DNA from: Scleroderma bovista
Lineage: Eukaryota; Basidiomycota; Agaricomycetes; Boletales; Sclerodermataceae
Assembly: GCA_037178675.1 (NCBI GenBank)
Contig: JAYMGJ010000296.1
Coordinates: 62,001-126,000, forward strand
DNA length: 64,000 nt
Direction: 5' to 3'
The notes beneath the pieces are model-generated. The model was given only the letters and a program-made list of their open reading frames with translations. It had not been told where the DNA came from and did no database searches. Position numbers and translations under genes: made by a program. Shown in pieces: positions 32,569 through 46,453 of this stretch. The number at the start of each line of letters is the position of its first letter. The first letter of the stretch is position 1.

Positions 32569-35326
32569 TTCAGGTGTTGAAGTGTAGTCCCTTTCTTCAG
32601 CGTTGTCGCGGTGCTCCGGACTGCACGCCGCAGGTAAACCGTACTGCGCTCAGTGTGCAATGCATTGCGGCGTATAACAAGACAGAGTCAGATATGTTTG
32701 CGGAATTTTCTCAAAAGGTGAAGGCTGTCCAGCGCTTGAAATGGCATGATTGAACTACATACGTAGAATTCAATGACTGGATGAATCGCAAAGGGCCATT
32801 CGTCCTTTGTTTTACCTTTGAGGATAGAAAGTACACATACGGAACAATGTGAAATTTTGATCGTAGACAAACCATTGGACATGTGTATAGTAATAATACT
32901 ATTCTGATGCTGTATCATAACCAGTAGAATCGTGGGTAGTAGGATCATGGAAGACTACGAGAGAGTAATTTTGCCCTCTTGAATCATGTGAGGCATTGAT
33001 AGTACTAGTAGATGACTGTGAGGTTGCACTTCGGATATCCAAGATGAGCCGGTAGCCAGTAATGCTGGTCAGGCAACACGAGAAATTTACTGCGACATAG
33101 TCGAACTCAACATACTAAAATTGTCAGGTTTCGGTTGTCCTGAAATAAAGAAGGAAACCTACATGTTTAGCAATCACCAATGGCATGATAGCAAGCATAT
33201 AAAGCAAAATTCTGATGGTATCAGTCAGGGACCATCGACCAGTGATAGTACTCACGCAAAAAAGTACATCACATTTCCTTTTAGAAGAATAACCCTAAGG
33301 TGTTGAGCTCCATTCCAAGTTGCTGTGGAGGAACATCTAGAGCACTGAATGGCGGCCTGCAGAGCAAGGGAAAATAACAGAAGGTCATAAGTGAAGCCTG
33401 CAGATAAAATGATATATAAATTAATATCTTCTGCGAGTAAATTGCAGGCTTGAGACATCAAAGATAGCAATCAGTTCCCACTACATATCACTGGCAATCA
33501 ATGACTGACCTTTGATGATGCCTGCTACAGACATGACAGCAATTTCTATGATGAAACCTAACACTACAACAAACATTACTCTCTTTGAACGGTTGTAAAG
33601 AACATAAAGCCGCATTTGGAGAATGACTAAGGATGTGAGACTGCAGCATTGAATAGTATGAAGAACACATACTTTGCACAAGCATAAACAGTACCAGGAG
33701 GGACCAGCCTCGAAAAATGGGGAATATATGGTTGTCTATGCAGAGTCAATGGAATGATGAAAACTCCCATCCAGAGTTCTTGCTTACAGCTGCCATTAGT
33801 AGAACCAGTGATAATGTAAGTTGGTTACATTCTACTTGAAGGCTAAATGGTGAGAGACCCACAACTACCAAGATAGTCAATTATCAGCTGTGCATTATAT
33901 GAACTTAGTGCTTGCCTCATTAGAGCTATTCCAATCTGAAATGTATACTGGCTGCCATGAGCATTACTATGTCAATCTTCAACAATTCCAATGACCTACC
34001 TCCAGTACAAAATCTATCCGAAATGATCATTGGCACTATTGAAACAAACCCAGCAAAAGACACACAGAATGGTTATGATACTAAAGTATCACAACTGAGT
34101 CCATCAAACTCAAAAATAAAGTCAGCATGGTATATGTATTTGGGGCTTACCATGAGATACATCAAGGTGACTACTGACATGGGCTTTTTCTGTACGATTG
34201 ACTTGTTAATGCTGTAGTCCAAACAAGGGAGTTGCGATACCCAAATATGTTCGACCTTTCCGGAAGACATTGGAGTCATTGATCAGATATGTCACCAAAT
34301 AGAGGGCCGTACCTCCTCGGCTAATGTAATTACTGGTCAATCTGGTCAGAAATATCAAGTGAGTAGCAGATGGTGTCCCAACCATAATCGTGCAGTATCA
34401 TGGTAGGGGCTACCACTGTAGAGATCAAATTTAGCACGACAAGAATTTCATAGAGTGAGCTGATTACTTGTCAGTGGATTGGCCATTTGGTCAGTTTGTA
34501 TGATGTCAACGAGCTCGTCGAGCTGTGAGTCACCTGTTGTGGCAAGAAAGGAGAGAAGTTGGCGACAAGGCACGATGTCACTTATATCCCCAGTCTTTAT
34601 CAAGAAGGTTCACCTTTGCTGTGCGAGTTAAAACTGATTTGGAAACCAACCATGCTAACTGCCTCTGGCCCGGATCAACAAATGATGGTGGGGTCTCCAG
34701 GAACGGCAATCTTGGCGCTTTTGGTCCGGGTGTCACGCATACAACCAACTTCCTCGAGGGCACTTGGGCTCGTAATATGGAAGGTTTGAATGTGCGTCGA
34801 ATCCACTTGATTGTGGCTTGTTCGATGTCTCTAGAAGTACGAAAAGGCGCCAATGATTTTTGCAGCTTATGTAATATGTATGATATCACTTGTAGCGTAC
34901 TGTAATCTGCGGAATAATATTAACAGACGCCCACCATCTCGTCTCTGTCCACAATCCTCGCCTGCAACGTTGCGCCGGTACTAGTTGCCGCACAATATCT
35001 TAACATGATCAACGCTGGACCACATGCTATCCGGGCTGTGTCGACAATTTGATCCTGATTCCTAGAACAGAGAAATTTAGTTCCTGGCTCGAATTCCCTT
35101 TTAAAGTCCGAAGCTTGTAAAGTGCACTCATGGTCACTCAAATACTATTCATATTCGAATGGAGGATTTCTGTGTGTACATATAAAAAGAGACATGGTCA
35201 GAGGATACTTCGGTGACTCACACGCTCAACTCTGACAAGACTGGCTTCAGGGGCTCTTCCAAGCCCTTGCTTAGCTCCTGGATCATTGGCAATTTTTTTG
35301 TAAACAGTAGAGGAATTTTCAGGGGG
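32569..35326. repeat. Interspersed segmental duplication, copy 1
   Basis: This segment reappears at 39171-41886 with high identity (small indels and scattered substitutions). Copy 1 begins near TTCAGGTGTTGAAGTG and ends near AGAGGAATTTTCAGGGG. Both copies carry the DUF6533-like gene and about 800 bp beyond its 5' end. Both copies are in the same orientation, separated by about 3.8 kb. Confidence 0.85.
33120..34470 (-). pseudogene. DUF6533/DUF6534-like integral membrane protein gene, copy 1 (probably broken)
   Basis: Multi-exon minus-strand gene of the basidiomycete family of seven-helix-like membrane proteins of unknown function. Typical pieces: SIVQKKPMSVVTLMYL near the N-terminus, a middle exon reading LQMRLYVLYNRSKRVMFVVV followed by LGFIIEIAVM, and a late exon AGFTYDLLLFSLALQAAIQC with LRVILLKGNVMYFFA. 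The motif RLY.LYN.S and the (L)xRVLyRDG-like VILLKGN are the family hallmarks as I know them. I could not join all exons without stops, and no convincing start was found, so it is given as probably non-functional. Equivalent exons in copy 2 carry independent changes. Confidence 0.5.
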
Positions 35327-35721
35327 TGATAACAATCTTCTGGTGTGGTGCGGGAAGGCACAAGAACTTAGGTTCGGTTTTCGCCATTATTGGTTGGACG
35401 AATCGTTGTCGACAACGTAGATTTGAACGACTCTGTGAGGGGGATTCAACAGGACTTGTGCTTCGGACAAGAATTATCGCGCTCTGGTGGAATGTGGCTT
35501 GGCACTCATTACGGTATAGTTTTTCCAGTGCTTCCTCCCTCTTCCCCCCCTCTTCCCCCGTCTTCTCAGACCTCCCACTACCCAGCCTTCCCTGATCTGC
35601 ATCCAACCGACCACTAGATGTGTCAGGATACAATTCGTACTCGCCCGAAAGTTGACTATAGGGTGGGCGTTCGGTGAGGACATACTGAGAGAGAATTCTA
35701 TAATTCTGTACCGCTACAATA
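35327..35721 (-). repeat. Duplicated 5' end and promoter of the GNAT gene
   Basis: Near-identical to about 31587-31978. It holds the ATG and about 19 codons of the acetyltransferase (MAKTEPKFLCLPAPHQKIV; one inserted residue relative to the parent) on the minus strand, then the whole upstream region including the C/T-rich tract. Homology ends at ATTCTGTACCGCTACAAT. It directly abuts segmental duplication copy 1, so the truncated reading frame runs straight into unrelated sequence. Confidence 0.88.
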
Positions 35722-36663
35722 CTCGAGTAAGTGCGGGCTGGCGCCGGCGACCACCTTGCTTGGACCCCTCTGATCTCTCCTGCTGAAACTTTTCTTTTTG
35801 TTTCCCCTTCTTCTCTTCTGTTCTCAGTCGCGTAATCTCGTAATGTTCTCGGTCACACTCACACATTCTCCCAATACCCTGCCCAAACTCTATTTTAATA
35901 ATCCTTCCATTGTCCCATCGTTGCGTCCGCTTGTCTGACCCGGACGCACCCATGTTGCATATATACATATACACTCGAATTGCTACGAGGTTCTAGTGTT
36001 AGTATATTCCAAACTAAGCGGCTCATTGTGCACTGAGCTGTTATTTATTAGTTTACTCTTTTTCTTTTTTCTTCCATCACCTCTTCCTCCCTCCATCGAG
36101 TGGAGTGTTTCAAGCGCTATGTAGCCCGCGTTGCAAATGTTTTTCCCCTCCCCCTCCATTTATGCGACTTCCTAGCTTACATACAGAGGCTCGTGTCGGA
36201 CCCCTGATCGAGCTTCCAAAATTAACACTACTCTCACATGTTCTTTCCATGTGCTTATCACGGCAGCAGCTCGAGACGGCAGTTGCGGATTCTCTAGCAA
36301 TATGCTCAAGACCTTGGACATGACACACCAGGGAACATTGGGGGAACCTAGTACAGGGGAGTGAGTGCATGGAGTAGGCACGGTGCAACGGTATCCAGCT
36401 TTGCACCATTGGACATTTTAGATAGACTGTATTACAAGTAAGTCAAGTACATACAATGAACATTGTCTATGTAGAATCAGGATCATGTGGTCCTTGTAAG
36501 TGGAGGCAAAGACGTATATTGGAACCTAGACCAGCCGGTTTTCAGAGTGTCAATCCCATCAGTATCGGAGTCGATTGTCATCCCCAGACAAGTGACACTC
36601 TATCCTTCCTGCAGAGGTAGAACGAGCTAGCAGCGCCGGATGCACACCATATGAGCGATTCCA
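35722..36663. other. Unassigned intergenic sequence
   Basis: About 940 bp with pyrimidine-rich tracts (36058-36100) and no recognisable gene. A minus-strand frame at 35714-35949 beginning MGASGSDKRTQRWDNG is open but short and unlike anything I know. The last 200 bp may include the C-terminal tail of the GPCR gene if its stop at 36664 is a lesion. Confidence 0.35.
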
Positions 36664-37987
36664 TCATATGAGGCTCGGGCGGATGAGAGCAAACAAGATC
36701 ACGTTGAAGAGACCAGACAATGCAAACAGCGCATCCGTGGAAGCTAACACAGCGAACGGCACAACATAACCTCCGAATGCAGAAAAGCGGGCTCCTGAGA
36801 CGGGCAGCACCTGTCACTTGCTTAGCAGAGGTCAACATACCACTACAATGTACACCAAAGGGTAACTATGGCGATACACGTTACTATCATTCAGGACGAC
36901 AAGCAGGTACTAGTAGTCGGATCACTTACAAGAACATCTGATTGGCTGTAACTCGTTCTTCCCACTGTGTACCATAACGAATAGTAGATATTTTTCTTGC
37001 CATCGCTTGATATAGAGGCCAAACAACACGTTCGCAATGACATTCAGTAGAGCCGCCAACCACATCCAGATGTATTGGAGCCCAATTTTTTCTACAATGC
37101 TTCCCTCGATCCAGCACCCTATGCAATGGTGTCAGACAGAATTTCAAGCCAAGCCAGGTCCATGATGGCTTACAATACCCAGTGGGACCATATATATTGT
37201 GTTGAATTACATTGGGCACGGCCGACAGGAAGAGGATGACCAGCCAAATTATAGCCAACACGACGAGGGCAAATTTCGGTGGAGACCTCCAGCGAAGCGC
37301 AAGTACTTGCAACATGTGCAACGCAATAGCCTGTTTCCGATTAGCCACCTTGCGGCCATATTTTATGTCACTAGCATACCATCGTACTACGATATGAACT
37401 TGTCACGTGAATGCCTACAAACCTGCCTCGAAACATACCTGAGTGCAACTCCGACACTACCGATATGCTTTAGAATGCCTAGGGGCGAGAAGGAATGAGC
37501 GTTTGGCAGTGAAAAACAATGGAGAAATACCTTGAACTGTGCACACAGTACCTGAATAAACGCCCTGGTGCATTCACTGGATAAGGCAGGCAGACTTGCA
37601 CTGTGAACGTGACGCACCGCCTCGATTATCCATTTGATGTTTAGCAATCCACCTGGAAAGGTTCACTGTCAGTTGGCGGGGAAGGCGAGCCAGGCTGTGC
37701 ATGTTACATACCGATGGAGAGGATAAGGTCGCAGATAAGCAGGTTGAGGAAGTAGTAATGTATGTGTGTTTCTGTCGACCACCTTCGTGAAGCATTTCGC
37801 TGGATTGCGACAGCGCCATACTGTGGTGGATGTCTATGTGCATATCGACAGAAAGACCACCACAATGGAAACGTACAGCAATGTAGAGCAAGAGGCCCGT
37901 AACAGCAAGTGCCGAAGTAGCGAATGCCTCAACCAGGAAGAGCATCCCTATCCTCGTCCCAAAGTCGAATTCTACGTTGTTCATCAT
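36664..37987 (-). CDS. Git3/Gpr1-like G-protein-coupled receptor (3' end uncertain)
   Basis: Fungal nutrient-sensing receptors of this class signal through Gpa2-type G-alpha to cAMP/PKA. Exons on the minus strand (37861-37987, 37712-37771, 37618-37652, 37531-37564, 37439-37478, 37174-37370 and onward from 37119) join in frame. Helices: MLFLVEAFATSALAVTGLLL; HYYFLNLLICDLILSIGGLL then NIKWIIEAGVYSGTVCTVQG (TM2 to extracellular loop with Cys); LKHIGSVGVAL; LRWRSPPKFALVVLAIIWLV then ILFLSAVPNVIQHNIYGPTG with YWCWIEGS; IWMWLAALLNVIANVLFGLY. The last helices read YPLVYIVVVLPVSGARFSAF and LFALSGLFNVILFALIRPSL. Joining these to the rest needs a 30-nt intron and an unclear phase, and the stop follows TM7 at once. 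The gene may be truncated or recently damaged at the 3' end. Confidence 0.68.
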
Positions 37988-39170
37988 TGGAATATCGAAA
38001 GAAGGTAGATACTCGCCCACGGAACCTGAAAAGAAATTTTGATGAAGCCATAGGCAACGAGTCCATAATTTATGTTTGGACTCGGTCTTGGATGGCGGGG
38101 CAGATATTAATTTTAACACAGCTTGGCCATCAGATGAAGGAAACACTAGGCAGACTAAGGACTCTACTAAGGACTTTAAAGGGAAGACAGGACCAGGCAC
38201 AGATACGGTGCCAGGCTTGTGGCCCAGGAATGGGAAAATCCCATTGCATATCTTTGAGAAGTGGCGACTTCCCTGACAGGCACATGCGACCATGCAGGCT
38301 CGATTAACGACTAGTAGTACTGCCTAGTACAACTTTCAGCTTGGTTTTTTGCGGCACGACAGGGGCTGCACTTAACTCTTTTCCCCTTTTCCAGCATTCC
38401 CGGCGTGGAGCCAAAAGTAGCGGTGGCTGTCGTTGATCCAGTATTTTGGACCTTGGACCTCGTGTCATTGAGACACTTCTTTGCTTGGTTCAGTCCAACT
38501 ATACCCGCGCAAGCCAGGGAGCCCAAACCAACATAATCGTGGATGCGTTGGAAGTCATCTTTGATGCTGAGATCTGATAGATCACCTCGGATCCATTGGA
38601 CACCGTCTTGGATATGGATGATTGTCCGATTGCGAGCTCTTGCATTAGTGTCCAGACCCGAGTTGTATTTACAACCACGGTGTTTGTCTCATCAAAAAAA
38701 AATCTTCCTATGAAAAAGCCGACTGTCGTGAAACATGAAATAAATTAGCAGTAGTACTTGGGAAGTGCCGGCGCCAGCCGGCAACTATGCTTGAACAGCA
38801 AGCCCACAGGAGACGCGGCAGAAACGGACTTGGACATCACCAACGGTACCCAAGGAACTATAGTTGACATAGTAGATCATGCCAGTGAAGGCATCGGCTA
38901 CCTTTGGCGTATGGAGATACTGCATTTCTCCATTGTAGGCATCGTAGGTCAAGGCTCGCCATACCGGATCGTGCCGGCTCCTTTTTACACCTTGTCGGCG
39001 TGCTTGGCGTCAGTGCCCACTGGACTACCACAGAATGCTCCAAGGCGAATATGAAGCCCTCGACAACTGTTCATCCACGCTATTGCCTTCCGAACAAGCC
39101 AGGTCAGACGTATGGTCAGTGAACGCCCTGGGTCTGTCTCCGACACATGCAGCATCTGTATTCCTTTGTT
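37988..39170. other. Unassigned intergenic sequence between GPCR and duplication copy 2
   Basis: Upstream of the receptor gene. On the minus strand at about 38785-38975 a frame reads WRALTYDAYNGEMQYLHTPK and continues to an in-frame stop, with coding-like composition. I could not extend it into a gene or name a family. The rest shows nothing. Confidence 0.35.
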
Positions 39171-41886
39171 CAGGTATTGAAGTGTAGTCCCTTTCTTCAG
39201 TGTCGTCGCGGTGCTCCGGACTGCACTTGCGCATGCATTGCGGCGTGTAACAAGACAGAGGATATATTTGCGGAATTTTCTCAAAAGGTGAAGGCTGTCC
39301 AGCACATGACATGACAGAACTACAGTGTACTACATAGAATTCAATGACTGGATGAATCACAAAGGCCCATTCATCCTTTGTTTTACCTTTGAGGATAGAA
39401 AGTACACATACCACAGGAACAATGTGAAATTTTGAGTGTAGACAAACCATTGGACATGTGTATAGTAATGATACTATTCTGATGCTGTATCTAATCAGTA
39501 GAATCGTGAGTAGTAGGATCATGGAAGACTACGAGAGAGTCATTTTGCCCTCTTGAATCATGTGAGGCATTGATACTAGTAGATGACTGCGAGGTTGCAC
39601 TTCGGATATCCAAGATGAGCCGATAACCAGTAATGCTGGTCAGGCAACACGAGAAATTTACTGCGACATATTCGAACTCAGCATACTAAAATTGTCAGGT
39701 TTCGGTTGTCCTAAAATAAAGAAAGAGACCTACATGTTTAGAAAACAACAACGGCATGATAGCAAGCAGATAAAGCAAAATTCTGATGGTGTCAGTCAGG
39801 GACCATCGACCAGTGACAGCACTCACGCAAAGAAGTACATCACATTTCCTTTTATAAGAACAACCCTAAGGCATCGAGCTCCATTCAACCAAGTTGCTGG
39901 GGAGGGACATCTAAAGCACTGAATGGCAGCATGCAGAGCAAGAGAAAATAACAGAAGGTCATAAGTGAAGCCTGCAGATAAAATGATATATATATCAATA
40001 TTTTCTGCAAATAAATTGCAGGCTTGAGACATCAAAGATAGCAATCAGTTCCCACTACATAGTATCACTGGCAATCAATGGCTGACCTTTGATGATGCCT
40101 GTTACAACCATGACAACAATTTCTATGACAAAACCTAACACTACAACGAACATTACTCTCTTTGAATGGTTGTAAAGAACATAAAGCCGCATTTGGAGAA
40201 TGACTGGGGACGTGAGACTGCAGCATTAAATAGTATGAAGAACACATACTTTGCACAAGCATATATGGTACCAGGAGGGACCAGCCTCGAAAAATGGGGA
40301 ATATATGGTTGTCTATGCAGAGTCAATGGAATGATGAAAACTCCCATCCAGAGTTCTTGCTTACAGCTGCCATTAGTAGAACCAGTGATAATGTAAGTTG
40401 GTTACATTCTACTTGAAGGCTAAATGGTGAGAGACCCACAACTACCAAGATAGTCAATTATCAGCCATGTGTTATATGAACTTAGTACTTGCCTCATTAG
40501 AGCTGGTATTCCAATCTGAAATGTATACTGGCTGCCATGAGCATTACTGTGTCAATCTTCAACAATTCCAATGACCTACCTCCAGCACAAAACCTATCAA
40601 TGATCATTGGCACAGCACTATTGAAATGGACCCAGCAAAAGACGCACACAATGGTTATGGTACTAAAGTATCGCAACTGAGACCATTGGACTCAATAAGG
40701 AAGTCAGCATGGTATATGTATTTAAGGCTTACTATGAGATACATCAGGGTGACTACTGAAATGGGCTTTTTCTGTATAATTGACCTTGTTAAATGCTGTA
40801 GTCCAAAAAAGGGAGCTGTGATACCCAAATACATTCGACCTTTCCGAAAGACATTGGGGTCATTAATCAGATATGTCACCAAATAGAGGGTCATACCTCC
40901 TTGGCTAATGTAATTGCTAATCAACCTGATCAGTTTCAGAAACATCAAGTGAGTAGCAGTATCCCAACCAGAATCATGCAGTATCATGGTAGGAGCTACC
41001 ACTGTAAAGATCAAATTTAGCAGGACAAGAATTTCATAGAGTGAGCTGATTACTTGTCAGTGAATTGGCCATTTGGTCAGTTTGTATGATGTCAACGAGC
41101 TGTGAGTCAGGCAGGAAAGGGGAGAAGATGGCGACAAGGCACGATGTCACTTATATCCCAGTCTTTATCAAGAAGGTTCACCTTTGCTGTGCGAGTTAAA
41201 ACTGATTTGGAAACCAACCATGCTGACTGTCTTTGGGCCCATCAAGGAATGATGGTGGAGTCTCCATGAACAGAAATCTTGGCGCTCTTGGTCCGGGTGT
41301 CACGCATACAATCAACTGCCTCGAGGGCACTCGAGTCGGGCTCGTAGAATATGGAAGGTTTGAATGTGCGTCGATGATTGTGGCTTGCTCGATGTCCCTA
41401 AAAGTACGAAAGGGCGCCAATGATCTCCTTTGTGGAAATTGAGAACTTGCCACTTACCGTAATCTGCGGACAAGTTGATCCTCGACGCCCACCATCTCGC
41501 CTCTGTCCACCTGCATGATCCAATCCTCGCCTGTAACGTTGCGCTGATAGTTGCCGCACATTATCTTAACATCATCAGCGCTGGATCACATGCTATCCGG
41601 GCTGTGTCGACAATTTGATCTTGATTCCTAGAACGGAGAAATTTAGTTCGTGGCTCGAATTCCCTCCTAAAGTCCGAAGCTTGTAAAGTGTACTCATGGT
41701 CACTCAAATACTATTCACATCCGAATGGGGGATTTCTGTATGTACATATCAAAAGAGACATGGTCAGAGGATACTTCGGTGACACACGCTCAACTCTGAC
41801 AAGACTGGCTTCAGAGGCTCTTCCAAGCCCTTGCTTAGCTCCCGGATTGGCGAAATTTTTGCAAAAAGTAGAGGAACCTTCAGGAG
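39171..41886. repeat. Interspersed segmental duplication, copy 2
   Basis: Homologous to 32569-35326, same orientation. It starts near TTCAGGTATTGAAGTG and ends near AGAGGAACCTTCAGGAG, about 220 bp upstream of the phosphoglucomutase start. Beyond this edge the two copies have nothing in common: copy 1 runs into the GNAT fragment, copy 2 into the phosphoglucomutase leader. Confidence 0.85.
39690..41014 (-). pseudogene. DUF6533/DUF6534-like integral membrane protein gene, copy 2
   Basis: Counterpart of the gene at 33120-34470. The first exon region reads HLMFLKLIRLISNYISQGG and, after an apparent intron, LTRSIIQKKPISVVTLMYLI, closer to the family's first two helices than in copy 1. Later exons give RLYVLYN..K-type sequence near 40150, and AGFTYDLLLFSLALHAAIQC with LRVVLIKGNVMYFFA near 39830-39990. 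As in copy 1, a full-length in-frame splice model was not found, so function is doubtful. If either copy is expressed, this one has the better 5' end. Confidence 0.5.
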
Positions 41887-42107
41887 CATGTCGACACACC
41901 AGAAGGTGAGGCAACTGTGTGCGACTCTGTATCGAAAACGTTGCCCGCGTTTCGCTGACAATGGAAGCTGATCCGAGTGTCTACGAAGAAACAACACCGG
42001 ATGGAGGCGGATATGGAGATCACGTGGAAAAACGTCACAGTGGCAGATATAAATGGACTAGCAGACTATCCAGGGTACCGTCCCAACGACGTTCACCAGC
42101 CGCATCG

Positions 42108-44117
<2,010 letters not shown>

Positions 44118-44938
44118 ACGTTGTGAGCAGGAAAATAGAATTTGTATAAACTAACGTGGATTTGACGCTGGATATTCCACAGAAGTGGTTGTTAGAGTAT
44201 TTGTAGTATGTTGCGCGGAAAGGAAATTATAGAATCCGTGTTAGGGACACGGGACGGGCAGTGGCTATTTACAAAATGGGCATCAATTGAAGATGGTGGT
44301 TGAGCGCAACAAGATGATAATTCCCGAGCACTGTGGCAATACTCAAGATCCTATAGGTGCACACAGAGCGGCAGGCAAGCTAGCAACGTCGGACTCCGTG
44401 CGTTCAGAATTGCAACACGATGTCTTCGCATGTCCCACTTCCATAAAACAGGTGCCGTGGCTGGTCCGCATCAGGCGCATCTGAGATATAGCCTAAACCA
44501 TTAAAACAATACTGTAGGTTGAATCACTTGTCAGTTTCTATGCCAAGATGTGATGTTGTTTTCAAGGTTCCGTACTAATTGTCATGTCAATCAGAATGGC
44601 ATGTGGTGGACTCTTCGGCTAAACGGTGGACTGTGGCCAAACGAACCCGAGGCTTCCTATGACCGACGGTGGGGTTGTCTGCTAACTAGGCTCTGCATGC
44701 TTTCCAGAGGTTCAATGATAAAGTGCCTTTGGTTCTTGCCACGGACCTGAACCTGTCAATCGGATAAATATAGCGCTACGGTGTGAACAAAGGACGAGGA
44801 AATCGAACAGAAGAGATTATCGGAAACCATTGTCTCCACCCATGCCGTATACCACGCAAAGACCTCAAGATTTCAACATAAATACCGTTCCTGCCTCCTG
44901 CACTACATTTCCCGCTTTCCATTCATCTGGTCCTCACG
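44118..44938. promoter_or_regulatory. Intergenic region upstream of the GH16 gene
   Basis: About 820 bp without a recognisable gene. A TATA-like CAACATAAATAC sits at about 44875, roughly 60 bp before the GH16 start. Confidence 0.4.
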
Positions 44939-46154
44939 ATGCACGCTCTTTACGCCTTCCTTGTTGTCGCGATCCACCTGGGTACCCTGGCTGGTGCACA
45001 GAAACGATCGTGGTCTCGCCATGTCACACGAGCTTCACCAATAACGACCAACAAGGTTTACAACATCCAAGACTTCTATCAGGGAAATGACTTCTTCAAG
45101 TGCGTCTTTGCATTATGTCGCGTGCCCTTTGATCCTGATTTGAGCTCAGTGAATGGTCCTTCTACACTGGCGCTGATCCGACAGGTGGAAATGTCGTCTA
45201 CCAGAGTATGCAAGATGCCACTTCCAAAGGTCTTGCCTACGTCAACGGCAACAGTTCCATCACCCTTGCAGTTGACTCCACCAGTGCCATCCCCCCTGGT
45301 GGCAATCGTCCATCGTACGTCACTGTCGCCCATGTTGTTAGTTTCCCTGGTCGAATGATTAAGTAGTGTCCGTATCACGTCGAACAAGAGCTACAATAGT
45401 GGTCTCTTCATCCTAGATGCTGCCACAATGCCTGTGGGCTGTGGCACCTGGCCTGCTTTCTGGGTGGGTCCCTGAAATTTTCAGTTTGTCATGAACAACA
45501 CATTGAGCTCTCTATTTGACCACAGACGGTCGGCCCCAACTGGCCTTACGGTGGCGAGATCGACATCGTAGAGGGTGTTAATGACCAGCCCAACAACCAG
45601 ATGACACTGCATAGTGGCAACAATGAGCCGTGCACGATCGACACGTCCTCCTCCACACAATATACAGGGCATACCTTGGGTACCAATTGCTACAGCACAC
45701 AGAACGCCGATGCCGGCTGTGCATTCTCGGACACTGATACGCGTTCCTTTGGTTTCGGTTTCAACAATGCCGGCGGGGGGGTCTTTGCTCTCCTGTGGGA
45801 TCAGTCCATCGGTTTGGCTATTTGGCACTTTGCTCGTTCGGAGATCCCTTCGGATATCACCAGTCGTGCCCCCAATCCTTCCAAGTGGGGTGTGTCTGGT
45901 GGTTTCTTGTCTTCCAAGACATGCAATATTGGTAACAACTTTTACCAACACTCGATGGTTATCGACACCACTATCTGCGGAAACTGGGCTGGTCCCAACT
46001 ATCCCAAATCTGGTTGCCCCGGTACTTGCTCTGACATGGTGGCGAATGCGGCAAACTTTGCTGGTCAGTGTTTGATTTGCAACTTTGTGTATTTGCTCTG
46101 AATTTGCGTCCAGGTGCAAAATGGATCATAAACTATGTTGCTGTCTACCAATAG
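44939..46154 (+). CDS. Secreted GH16 endo-beta-1,3(4)-glucanase-like hydrolase
   Basis: Glycoside hydrolase family 16 enzyme acting on beta-glucans of the fungal wall or plant material. Exons 44939-45099, 45150-45314, 45367-45463, 45526-46063 and 46114-46154 give 333 aa. The N-terminus [20 protein letters not shown] is a good signal peptide. After it: [33 protein letters not shown], then the catalytic GEIDIVEGV (ExDxxE motif, with Glu nucleophile and Glu acid/base both present) near residue 145. [20 protein letters not shown] ends the domain. Several Cys pairs fit disulfides of a secreted protein. No GPI signal or carbohydrate-binding module follows the domain. It resembles the fungal laminarinase-like GH16 subfamily; the exact substrate is unknown. 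Confidence 0.9.
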
Positions 46155-46453
46155 ATCACGGCTTTACCTGCACATATACACGTGATATCCATTCAGCATC
46201 ACAGTGCTACTTACATTTTATGTGTTCCACGGGTTGCAGCCATTTTAGGTGTTCGCCCCCCGATTTATTTCGCTGAGTGACTGGGTTGCTCGCATGTTTG
46301 TACCGGAATGGGAGGACTATATGGACTGATATACAGGATTTAGTAGTGTTCCATGTGTAGATAGTTTTATAGATTGATGACGATGATAATCAGATGCAGT
46401 GTGATTTTCCCACTCAGATACCCTTGACTCCTGACCACATCCCTGCCACCCAG

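Noticed and set aside
37574..38293. Minus-strand open frame of 239 codons
   Set aside because: It runs from untranslated sequence through the first receptor exon and two of its introns; only the spliced receptor reading shows helices in the right order.
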